From contig JAILDR010000140.1 in the NCBI GenBank assembly GCA_024689285.1, positions 1-13,052 on the forward strand: DNA of 13,052 nucleotides. Direction: 5' to 3'. The position numbers were made by a program, and so were the translations under genes. Of this stretch, positions 5,512 to 12,810 are shown piece after piece. How positions within the stretch are numbered: the stretch's first letter is position 1; every line of letters starts with the position of its first letter. The stretch comes from Bacteroidales bacterium (GTDB taxonomy: Bacteria; Bacteroidota; Bacteroidia; Bacteroidales; F082). Below the pieces are notes generated by a model. It was not told the origin of the DNA, did no database searches, and worked only from the letters and a program-made list of their open reading frames with translations.

Positions 5512-6055
5512 ACTACGGATTTTACGGATTAAACGGATATTTTTGGGTATAATTTTGCAGCTAAAGCTGCGGATTGGTACGGATGGATTTGGTTGATAGG
5601 TTGGGAAAACGTTTGTGATACAAGCTCTCTCCACCAAAATTCAATAAAAGCCCCATCTTTTTTCCAGTTGCTTTCACATAATGTATGATTTGAGCCTCGT
5701 GTTCAGGAAGAATTGCTGATACAGCTTTTATTTCAACAATAATTTTGTCATAGCAGAAAAAATCTGGAATATAATACTGCTTGAGCAAAACATCCTTATA
5801 TTGTATTTGGATTTTTTGTTGAGCAACGTAAGGGATGTTTCGCTTTGAAAACTCAATTTCTAAAGCTTCTTGATAAACGGACTCTAAAAACCCAGAACCT
5901 AGTTCCCGATGCACACTCATAGCAGCCCCAATGATATTGTATGTTTCGTTTCTATAGACAAGTCCTTCGTCCATAATCGTTTGTTTTCCGTGAAATCAAG
6001 ACGCTTGCGTCCTCAATTATTGTCGAATATCTGTCAAATCCGCGAAATCCGTAGT
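5512..6055. mobile_element. inverted-repeat-bounded cassette carrying the GxxExxY gene
   Basis: The outer 20 bp at each end (5512-5531 and 6036-6055) are inverted copies agreeing at 17 of 20 positions and share ACTACGGATTT at their outer edges. Similarity continues to about 30 bp (25 of 30). About 25 bp further in, each end carries a hairpin: GCAGCTAAAGCTGC at 5557-5570 and GACGCTTGCGTC at 6000-6011. The gene fills the interval between the hairpins. The element fits exactly between the ychF stop (3 bp away) and the idi start (15 bp away). There is no transposase and no clear target duplication. That it moved as a unit is inference. Confidence 0.5.
5561..5974 (-). CDS. GxxExxY family protein (PD-(D/E)xK-like)
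   Basis: The 137-residue protein carries the defining GFLESVY motif (G28, E31, Y34). It also carries a PD-(D/E)xK-like pattern: IPDF with D71, then VEIKAV with E81 and K83, followed by Q95 in EHEAQIIHYVKATG. The family (PDDEXK_3, GxxExxY) is assigned to the nuclease-like superfamily by fold, but no biochemical role is established. Length is at the family norm and the catalytic-type residues are intact. The ATG at 5974 precedes the conserved helix properly. The stop codon lies inside a GCAGCT/AGCTGC hairpin. It is flanked by inverted repeats and lies on the same strand between ychF and idi, suggesting insertion into an existing gene pair. Confidence 0.85.
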   Translation of the reverse strand: MDEGLVYRNETYNIIGAAMSVHRELGSGFLESVYQEALEIEFSKRNIPYVAQQKIQIQYKDVLLKQYYIPDFFCYDKIIVEIKAVSAILPEHEAQIIHYVKATGKKMGLLLNFGGESLYHKRFPNLSTKSIRTNPQL

Positions 6056-6058
6056 TTA

Positions 6059-7129
6059 TCAAACGTTAAATCGAATGTTAATAATGTCACCGTCCTGCAC
6101 GACGTATGTCTTTCCCTCCACGCGGAACTTGCCTGCTTCCTTGACGGCAGCTTCTGAGCCATAATGCAGGAAATCATCGGTGCTCATCACTTCGGCGCGG
6201 ATGAAGCCGCGTTGCAGGTCGCTGTGGATGGCGCCGGCGGCTACGGGGGCGGTGTCGCCCACGTGGATGGTCCAGGCTCTCGTTTCATCGGGGCCTGTGG
6301 TGAAGAAGGAATGCAGGTTAAGGGTGTGATAGGCGGTGCGCACCAATTTGTTCACTCCGGGTTCGGTCAGGCCGGCGTCTTCCATGAAGAGTTGGCGGTC
6401 GTCGGCATCGAGTTCGGCGATTTCGGCTTCCAGCTTTCCGGCGATGATCAGCATTTCCTGACCTTCCTTCAAGGCGGCTTTCACGGCTTCGGAGTACTTG
6501 TTTCCGGTGGTGGCCGAAGCGTCGTCAACGTTGCACACGAAGATGATGGGCTTGGCGGTAAGCAGTTGCAGGTCCTGCACATATTTTCTGTCTTCGGGAG
6601 CCACTTGGGCATCGCGGGCGTTGCCGAAGTTTTCGAGGGTTTCCTTGTAGATGCTGAGCACGTCAAAGGCTTTTTTGTTGTCTTTCTCGCCGTTTTTCAG
6701 GAGTTTGGTCACGCGTTCAAGCTTGCGGGTGACCAAATCCAAATCGCGGACTTGCAGCTCTAAATCAACGAGTTCCATGTCGCGCACAGGGTCGATGCTG
6801 CCTTCGCTGTGGGGGATGTTGGGGTCGTCGAAGCAGCGCAGCACGTGGATGAGGGCATCCATCGTCTGCACCTCGGCCAGCAGTTTGTTGCCCACGCCCT
6901 GTCCGCCTTTGCTTAATCCGGGCAAATCGACGATTTCGACCGTGGCGGGCACGATTCGCTTCGAGTGGGAGATGTTGTCGATGAGTTTCAAACGTTCGTC
7001 CACCACCTCGCACATGCCTATGTTGGATTTTGAGGCAAAGCCAACCTCTGCCTTAGTGTTTGAAATACAATTGAATATAGTGGTCTTTCCTGTGCTTGAA
7101 AGACCGATGATTCCGCAATTGAGTGCCAT
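6059..7129 (-). CDS. ychF: YchF/OLA1-type ATPase, divergent P-loop
   Basis: This 356-residue P-loop ATPase of the Obg-related YchF/OLA1 family binds ribosomes and links translation to stress and redox responses in other bacteria. The P-loop is GLSSTGKTT (9-17), the Walker B/G3 is DLPGL (68-72), the coiled-coil domain is about 110-190, and the base-specificity site is NVDD (200-203). The C-terminal TGS domain (about 270-356) includes FFTTGPDETRAWTIHVGDTAPVAAG, the usual family landmark. Compared with the familiar GLPNVGKST P-loop and the PFCTIxPN switch region, this copy reads GLSSTGKTT and GFASKSNIGMCEV, so the nucleotide site is unusual. Length is normal. A TAAGTTTG box lies upstream at 7154-7161. 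The gene may be transcribed with the GxxExxY gene and idi. Confidence 0.88.
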   Translation of the reverse strand: MALNCGIIGLSSTGKTTIFNCISNTKAEVGFASKSNIGMCEVVDERLKLIDNISHSKRIVPATVEIVDLPGLSKGGQGVGNKLLAEVQTMDALIHVLRCFDDPNIPHSEGSIDPVRDMELVDLELQVRDLDLVTRKLERVTKLLKNGEKDNKKAFDVLSIYKETLENFGNARDAQVAPEDRKYVQDLQLLTAKPIIFVCNVDDASATTGNKYSEAVKAALKEGQEMLIIAGKLEAEIAELDADDRQLFMEDAGLTEPGVNKLVRTAYHTLNLHSFFTTGPDETRAWTIHVGDTAPVAAGAIHSDLQRGFIRAEVMSTDDFLHYGSEAAVKEAGKFRVEGKTYVVQDGDIINIRFNV

Positions 7130-7153
7130 AATGATGAGTTTCTATTTTGCCTG

Positions 7154-7161
7154 CAAACTTA
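7154..7161 (-). promoter_or_regulatory. -7 box of ychF
   Basis: The minus strand reads TAAGTTTG, matching TAnnTTTG, and predicts a start near 7147 and a leader of about 18 bases before the ATG at 7129. No convincing -33 TTTG is present at the expected distance. Confidence 0.45.
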
Positions 7162-7237
7162 CAAAATAATTCCGAATTGAGCGGCGGAGGGATAAAAAAC
7201 GGGAAATAATTGTAGTCTTTTTTGAACTGGGAAGAAG

Positions 7238-7385
7238 TCAGTTCTTGTCAGGATAGGGAATACCCAATTGTTTGCATATTTCCTTGATAAGGTAGCCGTT
7301 TAATTCATTAGACTGATGGCTTCCTTCATGTTGACCATTAATTCGTCAAGGCTGCGGCCTTGGCTCAAAGCCCTATGGATTTGAA
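7238..7385 (-). pseudogene. decayed HicB-like antitoxin fragment
   Basis: A frame on the minus strand reads ALSQGRSLDELMVNMKEAIS before stopping at 7300-7302. The pattern (S)QG-x-SLDEL-x-x-N-x-KEAI resembles the conserved C-terminal helix of HicB-family antitoxins. After a frame change the sequence continues as NGYLIKEICKQLGIPYPDKN to a stop at 7238-7240, suggesting a broken reading frame. No start codon, N-terminal half or HicA toxin partner is visible, and the fragment overlaps the 3' end of the prsW-like gene. I infer a relic of a toxin-antitoxin gene; the match is short and could be coincidental. Confidence 0.35.
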
Positions 7386-8176
7386 TGCTTGTCTCCTGCG
7401 TTCCAGTCGATTTGCTTGTATTCCGAGTCGAAGTTGAGGCTGGAACGAATCTGATTCTCCACATCGTTGAGCAAGGCTTCCTGGTTTTGCATTCGCGAGT
7501 TCTCTTGTTGCTTGCGGATGTATTTCAGGCCTAACTTCCACAGCTTGATGTCGCCCCAGATGAAGGCGATGTAGATGACGGATGCGATGGCGGGGTGCAG
7601 CACTCCGGCAATCATCAGCAGCCAGTCGAACAAGCCGTGGGCAACCATAGCCGACAGCAGTCCCAGGCAGATGAATCTGCCTCGGTGCTCGGGGTGGAAC
7701 TTGGCCAGCGATAAGAAATAGCCCAGCAACACGCCGAAAAGGAAATGACCCGGCACCGAAATCAAAGCCCTGACCACACCTGTGCCAAAACCGTAGCTGA
7801 AGACGTATTCGATATTCTCGAAGCAGGCAAAGCCCAAACCGATAAAGGTGGCGTAGACGATGCCGTCAAAATACTCGTCGAAGTTCCTGTCGCGCCAAAT
7901 GAGTATCATGAAAATGAGGAACTTGGACAGCTCCTCGGGAATGCCGGCTTCCAAAAAAGAAGAATAGAACACGGTTGACGCGATGGCGGTGTTGCCCAAA
8001 TATGTTTGGATTAAAGTGACAAGGACAATGTCAATAGGGATGGAAATCATACCGCCTATGAAGGCTTTCATGAGCGATTTGACGGGTTCCTTTTGGTATT
8101 TGTCCTGACGGTAGATATAAGCCATCAGCACCACAACAGGGAGGATGGCGATGGCGAAAAGGATGATGTAATACAT
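7373..8176 (-). CDS. PrsW family intramembrane metalloprotease
   Basis: The 267-residue polytopic protein matches the PrsW family, membrane-embedded metalloproteases related to the CAAX protease group; Bacillus PrsW cleaves an anti-sigma factor. Expected motifs are present: PEELSK (E81, E82, K85), FENIEY (E120, N121), VPGHFLFG (H144) and AHGLFDW (H180, D184). About seven to eight hydrophobic segments are visible, with a soluble Gln/Asn-rich tail after residue 225. I start at the ATG at 8176; an in-frame TTG at 8200 lies inside the -7 box. It is divergent from guaA. The substrate is unknown and no anti-sigma gene is adjacent. The last residues overlap the HicB-like relic, so the C-terminus may be altered. 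Confidence 0.88.
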   Translation of the reverse strand: MYYIILFAIAILPVVVLMAYIYRQDKYQKEPVKSLMKAFIGGMISIPIDIVLVTLIQTYLGNTAIASTVFYSSFLEAGIPEELSKFLIFMILIWRDRNFDEYFDGIVYATFIGLGFACFENIEYVFSYGFGTGVVRALISVPGHFLFGVLLGYFLSLAKFHPEHRGRFICLGLLSAMVAHGLFDWLLMIAGVLHPAIASVIYIAFIWGDIKLWKLGLKYIRKQQENSRMQNQEALLNDVENQIRSSLNFDSEYKQIDWNAGDKHSNP

Positions 8177-8196
8177 GGGCTTTGGTATTTTCTTTT

Positions 8197-8237
8197 GCAA
8201 AAATAGGAATTTTATGGATGAAAAAGCCTATTTTTGC
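8197..8237. promoter_or_regulatory. divergent prsW/guaA promoter with mirrored -7 boxes
   Basis: GCAAAAATAGG (8197-8207) and CCTATTTTTGC (8227-8237) are perfect inverted copies with a 19-bp spacer. Each contains the -7 box TATTTTTG facing outward: 8205-8198 for prsW and 8229-8236 for guaA. Predicted starts near 8191 and 8243 leave leaders of about 15 and 10 bases, which fixes the ATGs at 8176 and 8253. Clear -33 elements are lacking; those regions overlap the opposite -7 box, so the two promoters may compete. Confidence 0.55.
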
Positions 8238-8252
8238 GCAAAATTTTCGTCT

Positions 8253-9827
8253 ATGCAAGAAATGATCCTCATTCTTGACTTTGGCTCGCAGGTGACGCAG
8301 CTGATAGGCCGCCGCCTCCGTGAGCTGAATGTCTATTGTGAAATCCATCCGTTCAACAAAACCCCTGAGATAGGGAGCAACGTCAAAGGCGTGATTCTCA
8401 GCGGCAGTCCGTTCTCGGTGCGCGACGAGAAGGCACCTTTCGTCTGTCTCGATGGCATTAAGGGACAGCTGCCCCTGCTGGGTATCTGCTATGGCGCCCA
8501 GTTCATCTCCCATCATTTCGGTGGCGAGGTCAACGGCAGCATCGCCCGCGAGTATGGTCGCGCCATGCTGACTGTCGTCGAGGAGCAATCGCCCCTTTTC
8601 AAAGGCGTGAGCAAGACGAGCCAGGTGTGGATGAGTCATGGCGACACCATCGCCAAACTGCCTTCCGGGGCTCATATCATCGCTTCGACTGACGATGTGG
8701 AGAATGCCGCCTATAAGATTGACGGCGAGGAGACCTACGCCGTGCAGTTCCATCCCGAGGTGTTCCACACCAAGGAAGGCTCAAAGATGCTGGCTAACTT
8801 TGCCCTGGGCATCTGTGGCTGCAAGGGCGACTGGACTCCGGATTCCTTTATCGACAACACGGTGGTGAGTTTGCAGAAGCAACTGGGCAACGATAAGGTC
8901 ATCCTGGGCCTCTCGGGAGGTGTTGACAGCACCGTGGCCGCTGTGCTGCTCAACAAGGCGATAGGCAAAAACCTGACCTGCATCTTCGTTGACAACGGAC
9001 TGCTGCGCAAGAATGAGTTTGAGGAAGTGCTCGACTCTTATAAAGAGATGGGCCTCAACGTGATAGGCGTGCATTCCGGACATCTGTTCCTCGAGAAGCT
9101 GAGAGGCGTCACCGACCCGGAGGCGAAGAGAAAAGCCATCGGCTCAACCTTCATCGACGTGTTTGACGCTGAGGCACAGAAGATTGAGGGCGCACGCTGG
9201 CTGGCGCAAGGCACCATCTATCCGGATGTGATAGAGAGCGTGAGCGTTAATGGGCCGAGCTGCAAAATCAAGTCGCACCATAACGTGGGCGGCCTGCCTG
9301 AGAAGATGAACCTAAAGATTGTGGAGCCGTTGCGTTCTTTGTTTAAGGACGAGGTGCGCCGCGTGGGCCGCGCCTTGGGCATCAAGCGCGAATTGATAGG
9401 CCGTCATCCTTTCCCCGGACCGAGCCTGGGTATCCGTATCTTGGGCGAAGTCACCGAAGAGAAGCTGCGCATCCTGCGTGATGCCGACGACATCTTCATC
9501 AAGGGACTGCGCAACTGGCCTTGCGAGCTGCCGAGTGCCTCCTATCCCAACGAGATGGCTGACAACCTGTATGACAGCATCTGGCAGGCGGGCACCATCC
9601 TGCTCCCCGTGAAGTCGGTCGGCGTGATGGGCGACGAAAGAAGCTATGAATATACCATCGCCCTGCGCGCGGTTATTTCAACCGACGGCATGACAGCCGA
9701 TTGGGTGCATCTGCCCTACGAGTTTATGGCCAAAGTGTCGAATGATATTATTAATAAGGTGAAGGGCGTGAACCGCGTATGCTACGACATCTCGTCGAAG
9801 CCGCCAGCGACCATTGAATGGGAATAA
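8253..9827 (+). CDS. guaA: GMP synthase (glutamine-hydrolysing)
   Basis: The 524-residue enzyme converts XMP, glutamine and ATP to GMP in the last step of guanine nucleotide synthesis. The N-terminal glutamine amidotransferase has the catalytic triad C79 (GICYGAQ), H167 and E169 (QFHPEV). The ATP-pyrophosphatase domain has the P-loop SGGVDS (221-226). The C-terminal dimerisation domain contains [17 protein letters not shown], and the protein ends with the family-typical PPATIEWE. All domains are complete. The start MQEMI at 8253 fits the family N-terminus ILDFGSQ; upstream in-frame starts lie within the promoter. The leader is too short for a riboswitch. The LysM-protein gene begins 19 bp after its stop and may be co-transcribed. 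Confidence 0.97.
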   Translation: MQEMILILDFGSQVTQLIGRRLRELNVYCEIHPFNKTPEIGSNVKGVILSGSPFSVRDEKAPFVCLDGIKGQLPLLGICYGAQFISHHFGGEVNGSIAREYGRAMLTVVEEQSPLFKGVSKTSQVWMSHGDTIAKLPSGAHIIASTDDVENAAYKIDGEETYAVQFHPEVFHTKEGSKMLANFALGICGCKGDWTPDSFIDNTVVSLQKQLGNDKVILGLSGGVDSTVAAVLLNKAIGKNLTCIFVDNGLLRKNEFEEVLDSYKEMGLNVIGVHSGHLFLEKLRGVTDPEAKRKAIGSTFIDVFDAEAQKIEGARWLAQGTIYPDVIESVSVNGPSCKIKSHHNVGGLPEKMNLKIVEPLRSLFKDEVRRVGRALGIKRELIGRHPFPGPSLGIRILGEVTEEKLRILRDADDIFIKGLRNWPCELPSASYPNEMADNLYDSIWQAGTILLPVKSVGVMGDERSYEYTIALRAVISTDGMTADWVHLPYEFMAKVSNDIINKVKGVNRVCYDISSKPPATIEWE

Positions 9828-9846
9828 ACCGAAAAACCATATCATA

Positions 9847-12213
9847 ATGAAAAAATTGTTGGTTATAATGGCTTTCTTGTTCGGCTTGATGCTTTCAGGC
9901 AACTTGAAAGCCCAAACGCCTGTTGAGAGGTCTGAAACCATCACCAAGATTGGAGGCAAGGAGTATTATATGCACAAGGTGAAATGGGGACAGACGCTTT
10001 GGAACATTTCGAGGGTTTATAATGTTTCAGTTAAGGAAATTGAAGCATTGAATCCTGATGTGAAGAAAGGCCTGAAAGAGGGGCATGTGTTGGGCATTCC
10101 GGTGCGGCCTCCAAAAGAAGTTGCGCCTGAGCCCGAGCCTGTTGTCGAGGAACTTGAACCCGAGCCTGAGGCAGAACCCAAGCCCGAGCCCGTTGTCGTG
10201 GAACCAAAACACGAGCCCGAGCCTGAACCGGTTGTCGTAGAGCCCGAGCCTAAACCGGCTGTGGTTGTAGAGGAACCGGCACCAGAGCCGGTCGTTGTGG
10301 AACCTGAACCCGAACCTGAACCCGAGCCTGTTGTGGTGGATCCCGAGCCTGAACCGGTTGTTCAGAAACCTGAGTCCGAGCCTGAACCGGTTGTTCAGAA
10401 ACCCGAGCCGAAACCCGAGCCCGTTGTGGTGAAAGTGGGCGGCAGCTACGTCGTCAAGGCCAACGAAGACCTTTACGACATCGCCAAGAAATTCGGTATC
10501 GATGTCGCTGATTTCAGATCTGTCAATCCCAGATTAAACACCGATGTTTATGAAGGTATGACCCTCTCCGTGCCCAACATCGTCAACGAGAACGATTATA
10601 TTGTCCATAAGGCAGAATTCAACGAACGCACCTCCTCGTTGCTGAAACGTTGGAAAGTGGATGAATCGGAATTCCGCGCGATGAATGTTTCGGTTGGGTC
10701 GCATGTGTTTGTCAATCAGGTGGTGTTGATACCGATTGACCGCGTTGTGGCGGAGCATGAAGCCGTTGCCGAGTACGTGGATGAGGAGCTGGAAGAGCCC
10801 CAGCAGCCTGTGGCTGGCGAACCGGTTGCGGCTGAAGAGCCTGTTGCAGCCGATGGGCCTGTTGCGGTCAACGACCCTTACAGCGTGTTTTTTGAGCCTT
10901 TGGAGACACCAGAGTGTTATGCCGACCCCGCCAACGCTTCGCGGCGCTACAAGGTGGCTTTGCTGATACCTTTGTATCTGAATGACGTGAGCAGCCTCGA
11001 GGTCACCAAGGAGAATCTTCCCAACCTGCAAAAAGCGCGTTCCCTCTCGTTCCTGCCGTTTTATGAGGGCTTCATGATGGCCGCTGAAAAACTGACCGGC
11101 GAGCAAGGCCTCAAGCTCGACTTGACCGTGATGGATGTGACCGACAACGTGAGTTCGGCGGAACGGGCTTTGCATAGCATCGAGCAACAACATTTCGACC
11201 TGATTATCGGACCGTTTTTTGGCAAGTCGTTTGCGATTATCGAAAGATATGCCAAGGCGCATGATATCCTTATGGTCAATCCGCTGTCGACCCGAAGTGC
11301 GGTGATAGAAAACAATTCCAACGTCATCAAACTGAAGCCTTCCAAAGAAGGCCAGATTCGCGATATTGCCTACCTGGTGCGCAATCGCTATCCTAATGCC
11401 AATGTCTTCATCCTTAGCCGCGAAAAGTTTGCTGATACGCTGTTCCTGAACCGCCTGGAACGCGAGTTGAACATCGCCGTTAATGAAGAGGTGCCGGTGG
11501 CGGGCGACGCTTTCCTACGGTATGCCAGAGAAGAGAGCAATCGTCAGGAGCTGGGCAACCGCCTTGTTTCGACCATTACCGTTGAAGGCCAGGTGTATTC
11601 CACCAACGACTTGCAAAACGGTGCTGTGGGTCATGTGGTGCTCACTAATCCGGTGCATCGTTATACCTATAAATCCGAGAATCTCAGTTCGCTGATTTCG
11701 AAGCTTTCGGGCGTGCGCGATAATGTTGTTATCGCATACGGCGACGATAACGTGTTTGCCACGCAGGTGCTCAACACGCTGAAAAAAGAGGCCGACCGCG
11801 TCCCCATCACCCTTGTCTGCGCTCCCGATTGGACGAAGTTCGAGAAACTGCTGGTAGAGAACCTGCTTCAGATGAATGCCGTTTACCTCACCGACAATTT
11901 CGTTGACTATAGTTCAACCGAAGCCAACCGCTTTGTGCGCGACTTCAGGAGGAAATATGCCGTTGAGCCTCAGAATTATGCCGTTGAGGGCTATGATGTG
12001 GCCACCTATTTCCTCACGGCCTTGATGCGCTATGGCAGCGATATGGCGGAATGCCTGCCTTATTTCAGGATGCCGCTGCTTCATGCACAATACCATTTTG
12101 AGCGCAAAGGCGAAGGCAATGGCCTCGAGAACCGGAACTGGAGCATGTATCAGTATGACAACGCGGCTATAGAATTGAAACCCGTCAACCCGTTCAAAAA
12201 GGCAGAGGAATGA
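9847..12213 (+). CDS. exported LysM protein with LivK-like binding domain
   Basis: The 788-residue protein starts with a signal peptide ending near SGNLKAQ (residue 22). Three LysM-type peptidoglycan-binding modules follow: residues 40-86 (HKVKWGQTLWNISRVYNV), 198-246 (VVKANEDLYDIAKKFGI) and 250-297 (more divergent). Modules 1 and 2 are separated by about 110 residues of Glu-Pro/Val repeats, and a second acidic Pro-rich linker covers 300-365. The C-terminal half (366-788) is a type I periplasmic binding-protein fold (YKVALLIPLYL, FYEGFMMAAEKL, DLIIGPFFG, NPLSTRS, VEGYDVATYFL). No transporter genes are adjacent, so it is probably a wall-tethered sensor or regulator rather than a transport component. 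The MORN lipoprotein gene overlaps its stop. Architecture is secure; function is unknown. Confidence 0.9.
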   Translation: MKKLLVIMAFLFGLMLSGNLKAQTPVERSETITKIGGKEYYMHKVKWGQTLWNISRVYNVSVKEIEALNPDVKKGLKEGHVLGIPVRPPKEVAPEPEPVVEELEPEPEAEPKPEPVVVEPKHEPEPEPVVVEPEPKPAVVVEEPAPEPVVVEPEPEPEPEPVVVDPEPEPVVQKPESEPEPVVQKPEPKPEPVVVKVGGSYVVKANEDLYDIAKKFGIDVADFRSVNPRLNTDVYEGMTLSVPNIVNENDYIVHKAEFNERTSSLLKRWKVDESEFRAMNVSVGSHVFVNQVVLIPIDRVVAEHEAVAEYVDEELEEPQQPVAGEPVAAEEPVAADGPVAVNDPYSVFFEPLETPECYADPANASRRYKVALLIPLYLNDVSSLEVTKENLPNLQKARSLSFLPFYEGFMMAAEKLTGEQGLKLDLTVMDVTDNVSSAERALHSIEQQHFDLIIGPFFGKSFAIIERYAKAHDILMVNPLSTRSAVIENNSNVIKLKPSKEGQIRDIAYLVRNRYPNANVFILSREKFADTLFLNRLERELNIAVNEEVPVAGDAFLRYAREESNRQELGNRLVSTITVEGQVYSTNDLQNGAVGHVVLTNPVHRYTYKSENLSSLISKLSGVRDNVVIAYGDDNVFATQVLNTLKKEADRVPITLVCAPDWTKFEKLLVENLLQMNAVYLTDNFVDYSSTEANRFVRDFRRKYAVEPQNYAVEGYDVATYFLTALMRYGSDMAECLPYFRMPLLHAQYHFERKGEGNGLENRNWSMYQYDNAAIELKPVNPFKKAEE
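10108..10434 (+). repeat. Glu-Pro/Val coding repeat between LysM modules
   Basis: The segment encodes irregular EPEPEPVVV-type repeats, forming a stiff, strongly acidic extended linker comparable to the periplasmic Pro-rich spacer of TonB. A perfect 26-bp direct duplication (10345-10370 and 10378-10403, 33-bp period) encoding EPEPVVQK indicates recent slippage or unequal exchange, and linker length probably varies between strains. Confidence 0.85.
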
Positions 12214-12671
12214 GAAAGATGGTGCTGTTTCTTGCAGGATTGCTGCTTTTCGTCTCCTGCGGGGGCGGAACGCAGCCCACACCGTCGGATGACGATGGGA
12301 TGCAACGCGCGTATTGGGCCAACGGACGGCTGAAATCAGAATCGCGTTATGTCGACGGTCAGCTTGACGGCCCGTTCAAGACGTGGTATGAAAACGGGCA
12401 ACTGTTTCAGGACGGACAGTATGCCGCAGGCATGATGGACGGATCGTGGCTCATTTTCTATCCCAACGGGCAGCTTGCCGCCAAGGCACAGTATGAAAAG
12501 GGGACGGGAAAACAGACGTGCTACAACGAGGATGGCTGCATCATCATGGAGGTCAACTATGCCGACAACCAGAAGGATGGCCGTGAGATTCATTATGCTT
12601 TCGACGGGTCGGTTTTACAAGTTGTTGAATATAAACAAGGTAAAAAAGTTGCAGAAATAAACAATCCATAA
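12210..12671 (+). CDS. MORN-repeat (YwqK-like) lipoprotein
   Basis: The 153-residue protein has a lipoprotein signal peptide with lipobox FVSC, so C17 is the likely lipidated residue, followed by a GGG and acidic linker. Four to five MORN_2-type repeats follow, of the form W-x-NG-x-L-x-x-E/D-x-x-Y-x-x-G (ANGRLKSESRYVDG, ENGQLFQDGQYAAG, PNGQLAAKAQYEKG, and degenerate copies to residue 147). This family is often annotated as YwqK family antitoxin, but such proteins are common single-copy surface lipoproteins in Bacteroidota and no toxin is adjacent. Its ATG overlaps the stop of the LysM gene (ATGA), implying coupled translation and joint function at the envelope. Its role is unknown. Confidence 0.85.
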   Translation: MRKMVLFLAGLLLFVSCGGGTQPTPSDDDGMQRAYWANGRLKSESRYVDGQLDGPFKTWYENGQLFQDGQYAAGMMDGSWLIFYPNGQLAAKAQYEKGTGKQTCYNEDGCIIMEVNYADNQKDGREIHYAFDGSVLQVVEYKQGKKVAEINNP

Positions 12672-12713
12672 AAAACCGATTTACGGAAAAAGAGAAGAAA
12701 ATATTTGCATTAA

Positions 12714-12747
12714 TTTGGAAATTGTTCAAATAAAAGTCCTACCTTTG
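12714..12747 (+). promoter_or_regulatory. promoter of gdhA
   Basis: TTTG (12714-12717), a 22-bp spacer and TACCTTTG (12740-12747) approximate the Bacteroidota consensus. The predicted start near 12754 gives an AT-rich leader of about 57 bases before the ATG at 12811. No terminator-like structure is evident between the preceding lipoprotein gene and this promoter. Confidence 0.6.
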
Positions 12748-12810
12748 CACCGCTTTACTATTGAAGCAAACTTTCTAACCAACAAATAAACCTTTAATTA
12801 AAGTCAAAAA

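Noticed and set aside
5497..5637. 47-residue N-terminal extension of the isopentenyl-diphosphate isomerase
   Set aside because: It would be encoded by the inverted repeat and the 3' end of the GxxExxY gene; the ATG at 5496 gives the normal family length.
7224..7244. GAACTG/CAGTTC hairpin as a terminator for the prsW-like gene
   Set aside because: The stem is only 6 bp and is followed by A rather than T residues on the minus strand; the T-run is on the wrong side.
8237..8252. purine riboswitch upstream of guaA
   Set aside because: The predicted leader is only about 10 bases, far too short for an aptamer.
8031..8768. 245-codon minus-strand frame across the prsW/guaA junction
   Set aside because: It overlaps the guaA amidotransferase domain in antisense and part of the prsW-like gene in another frame; no domain is recognisable.
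10534..11262. 242-codon frame antisense to the LysM/binding-protein gene
   Set aside because: Shadow of a long, well-supported gene; no start context or motif.
12210..12671. antitoxin role implied by the YwqK family name
   Set aside because: There is no toxin-like neighbour; the lipobox and the ATGA overlap with a wall-binding protein point to an envelope role instead.
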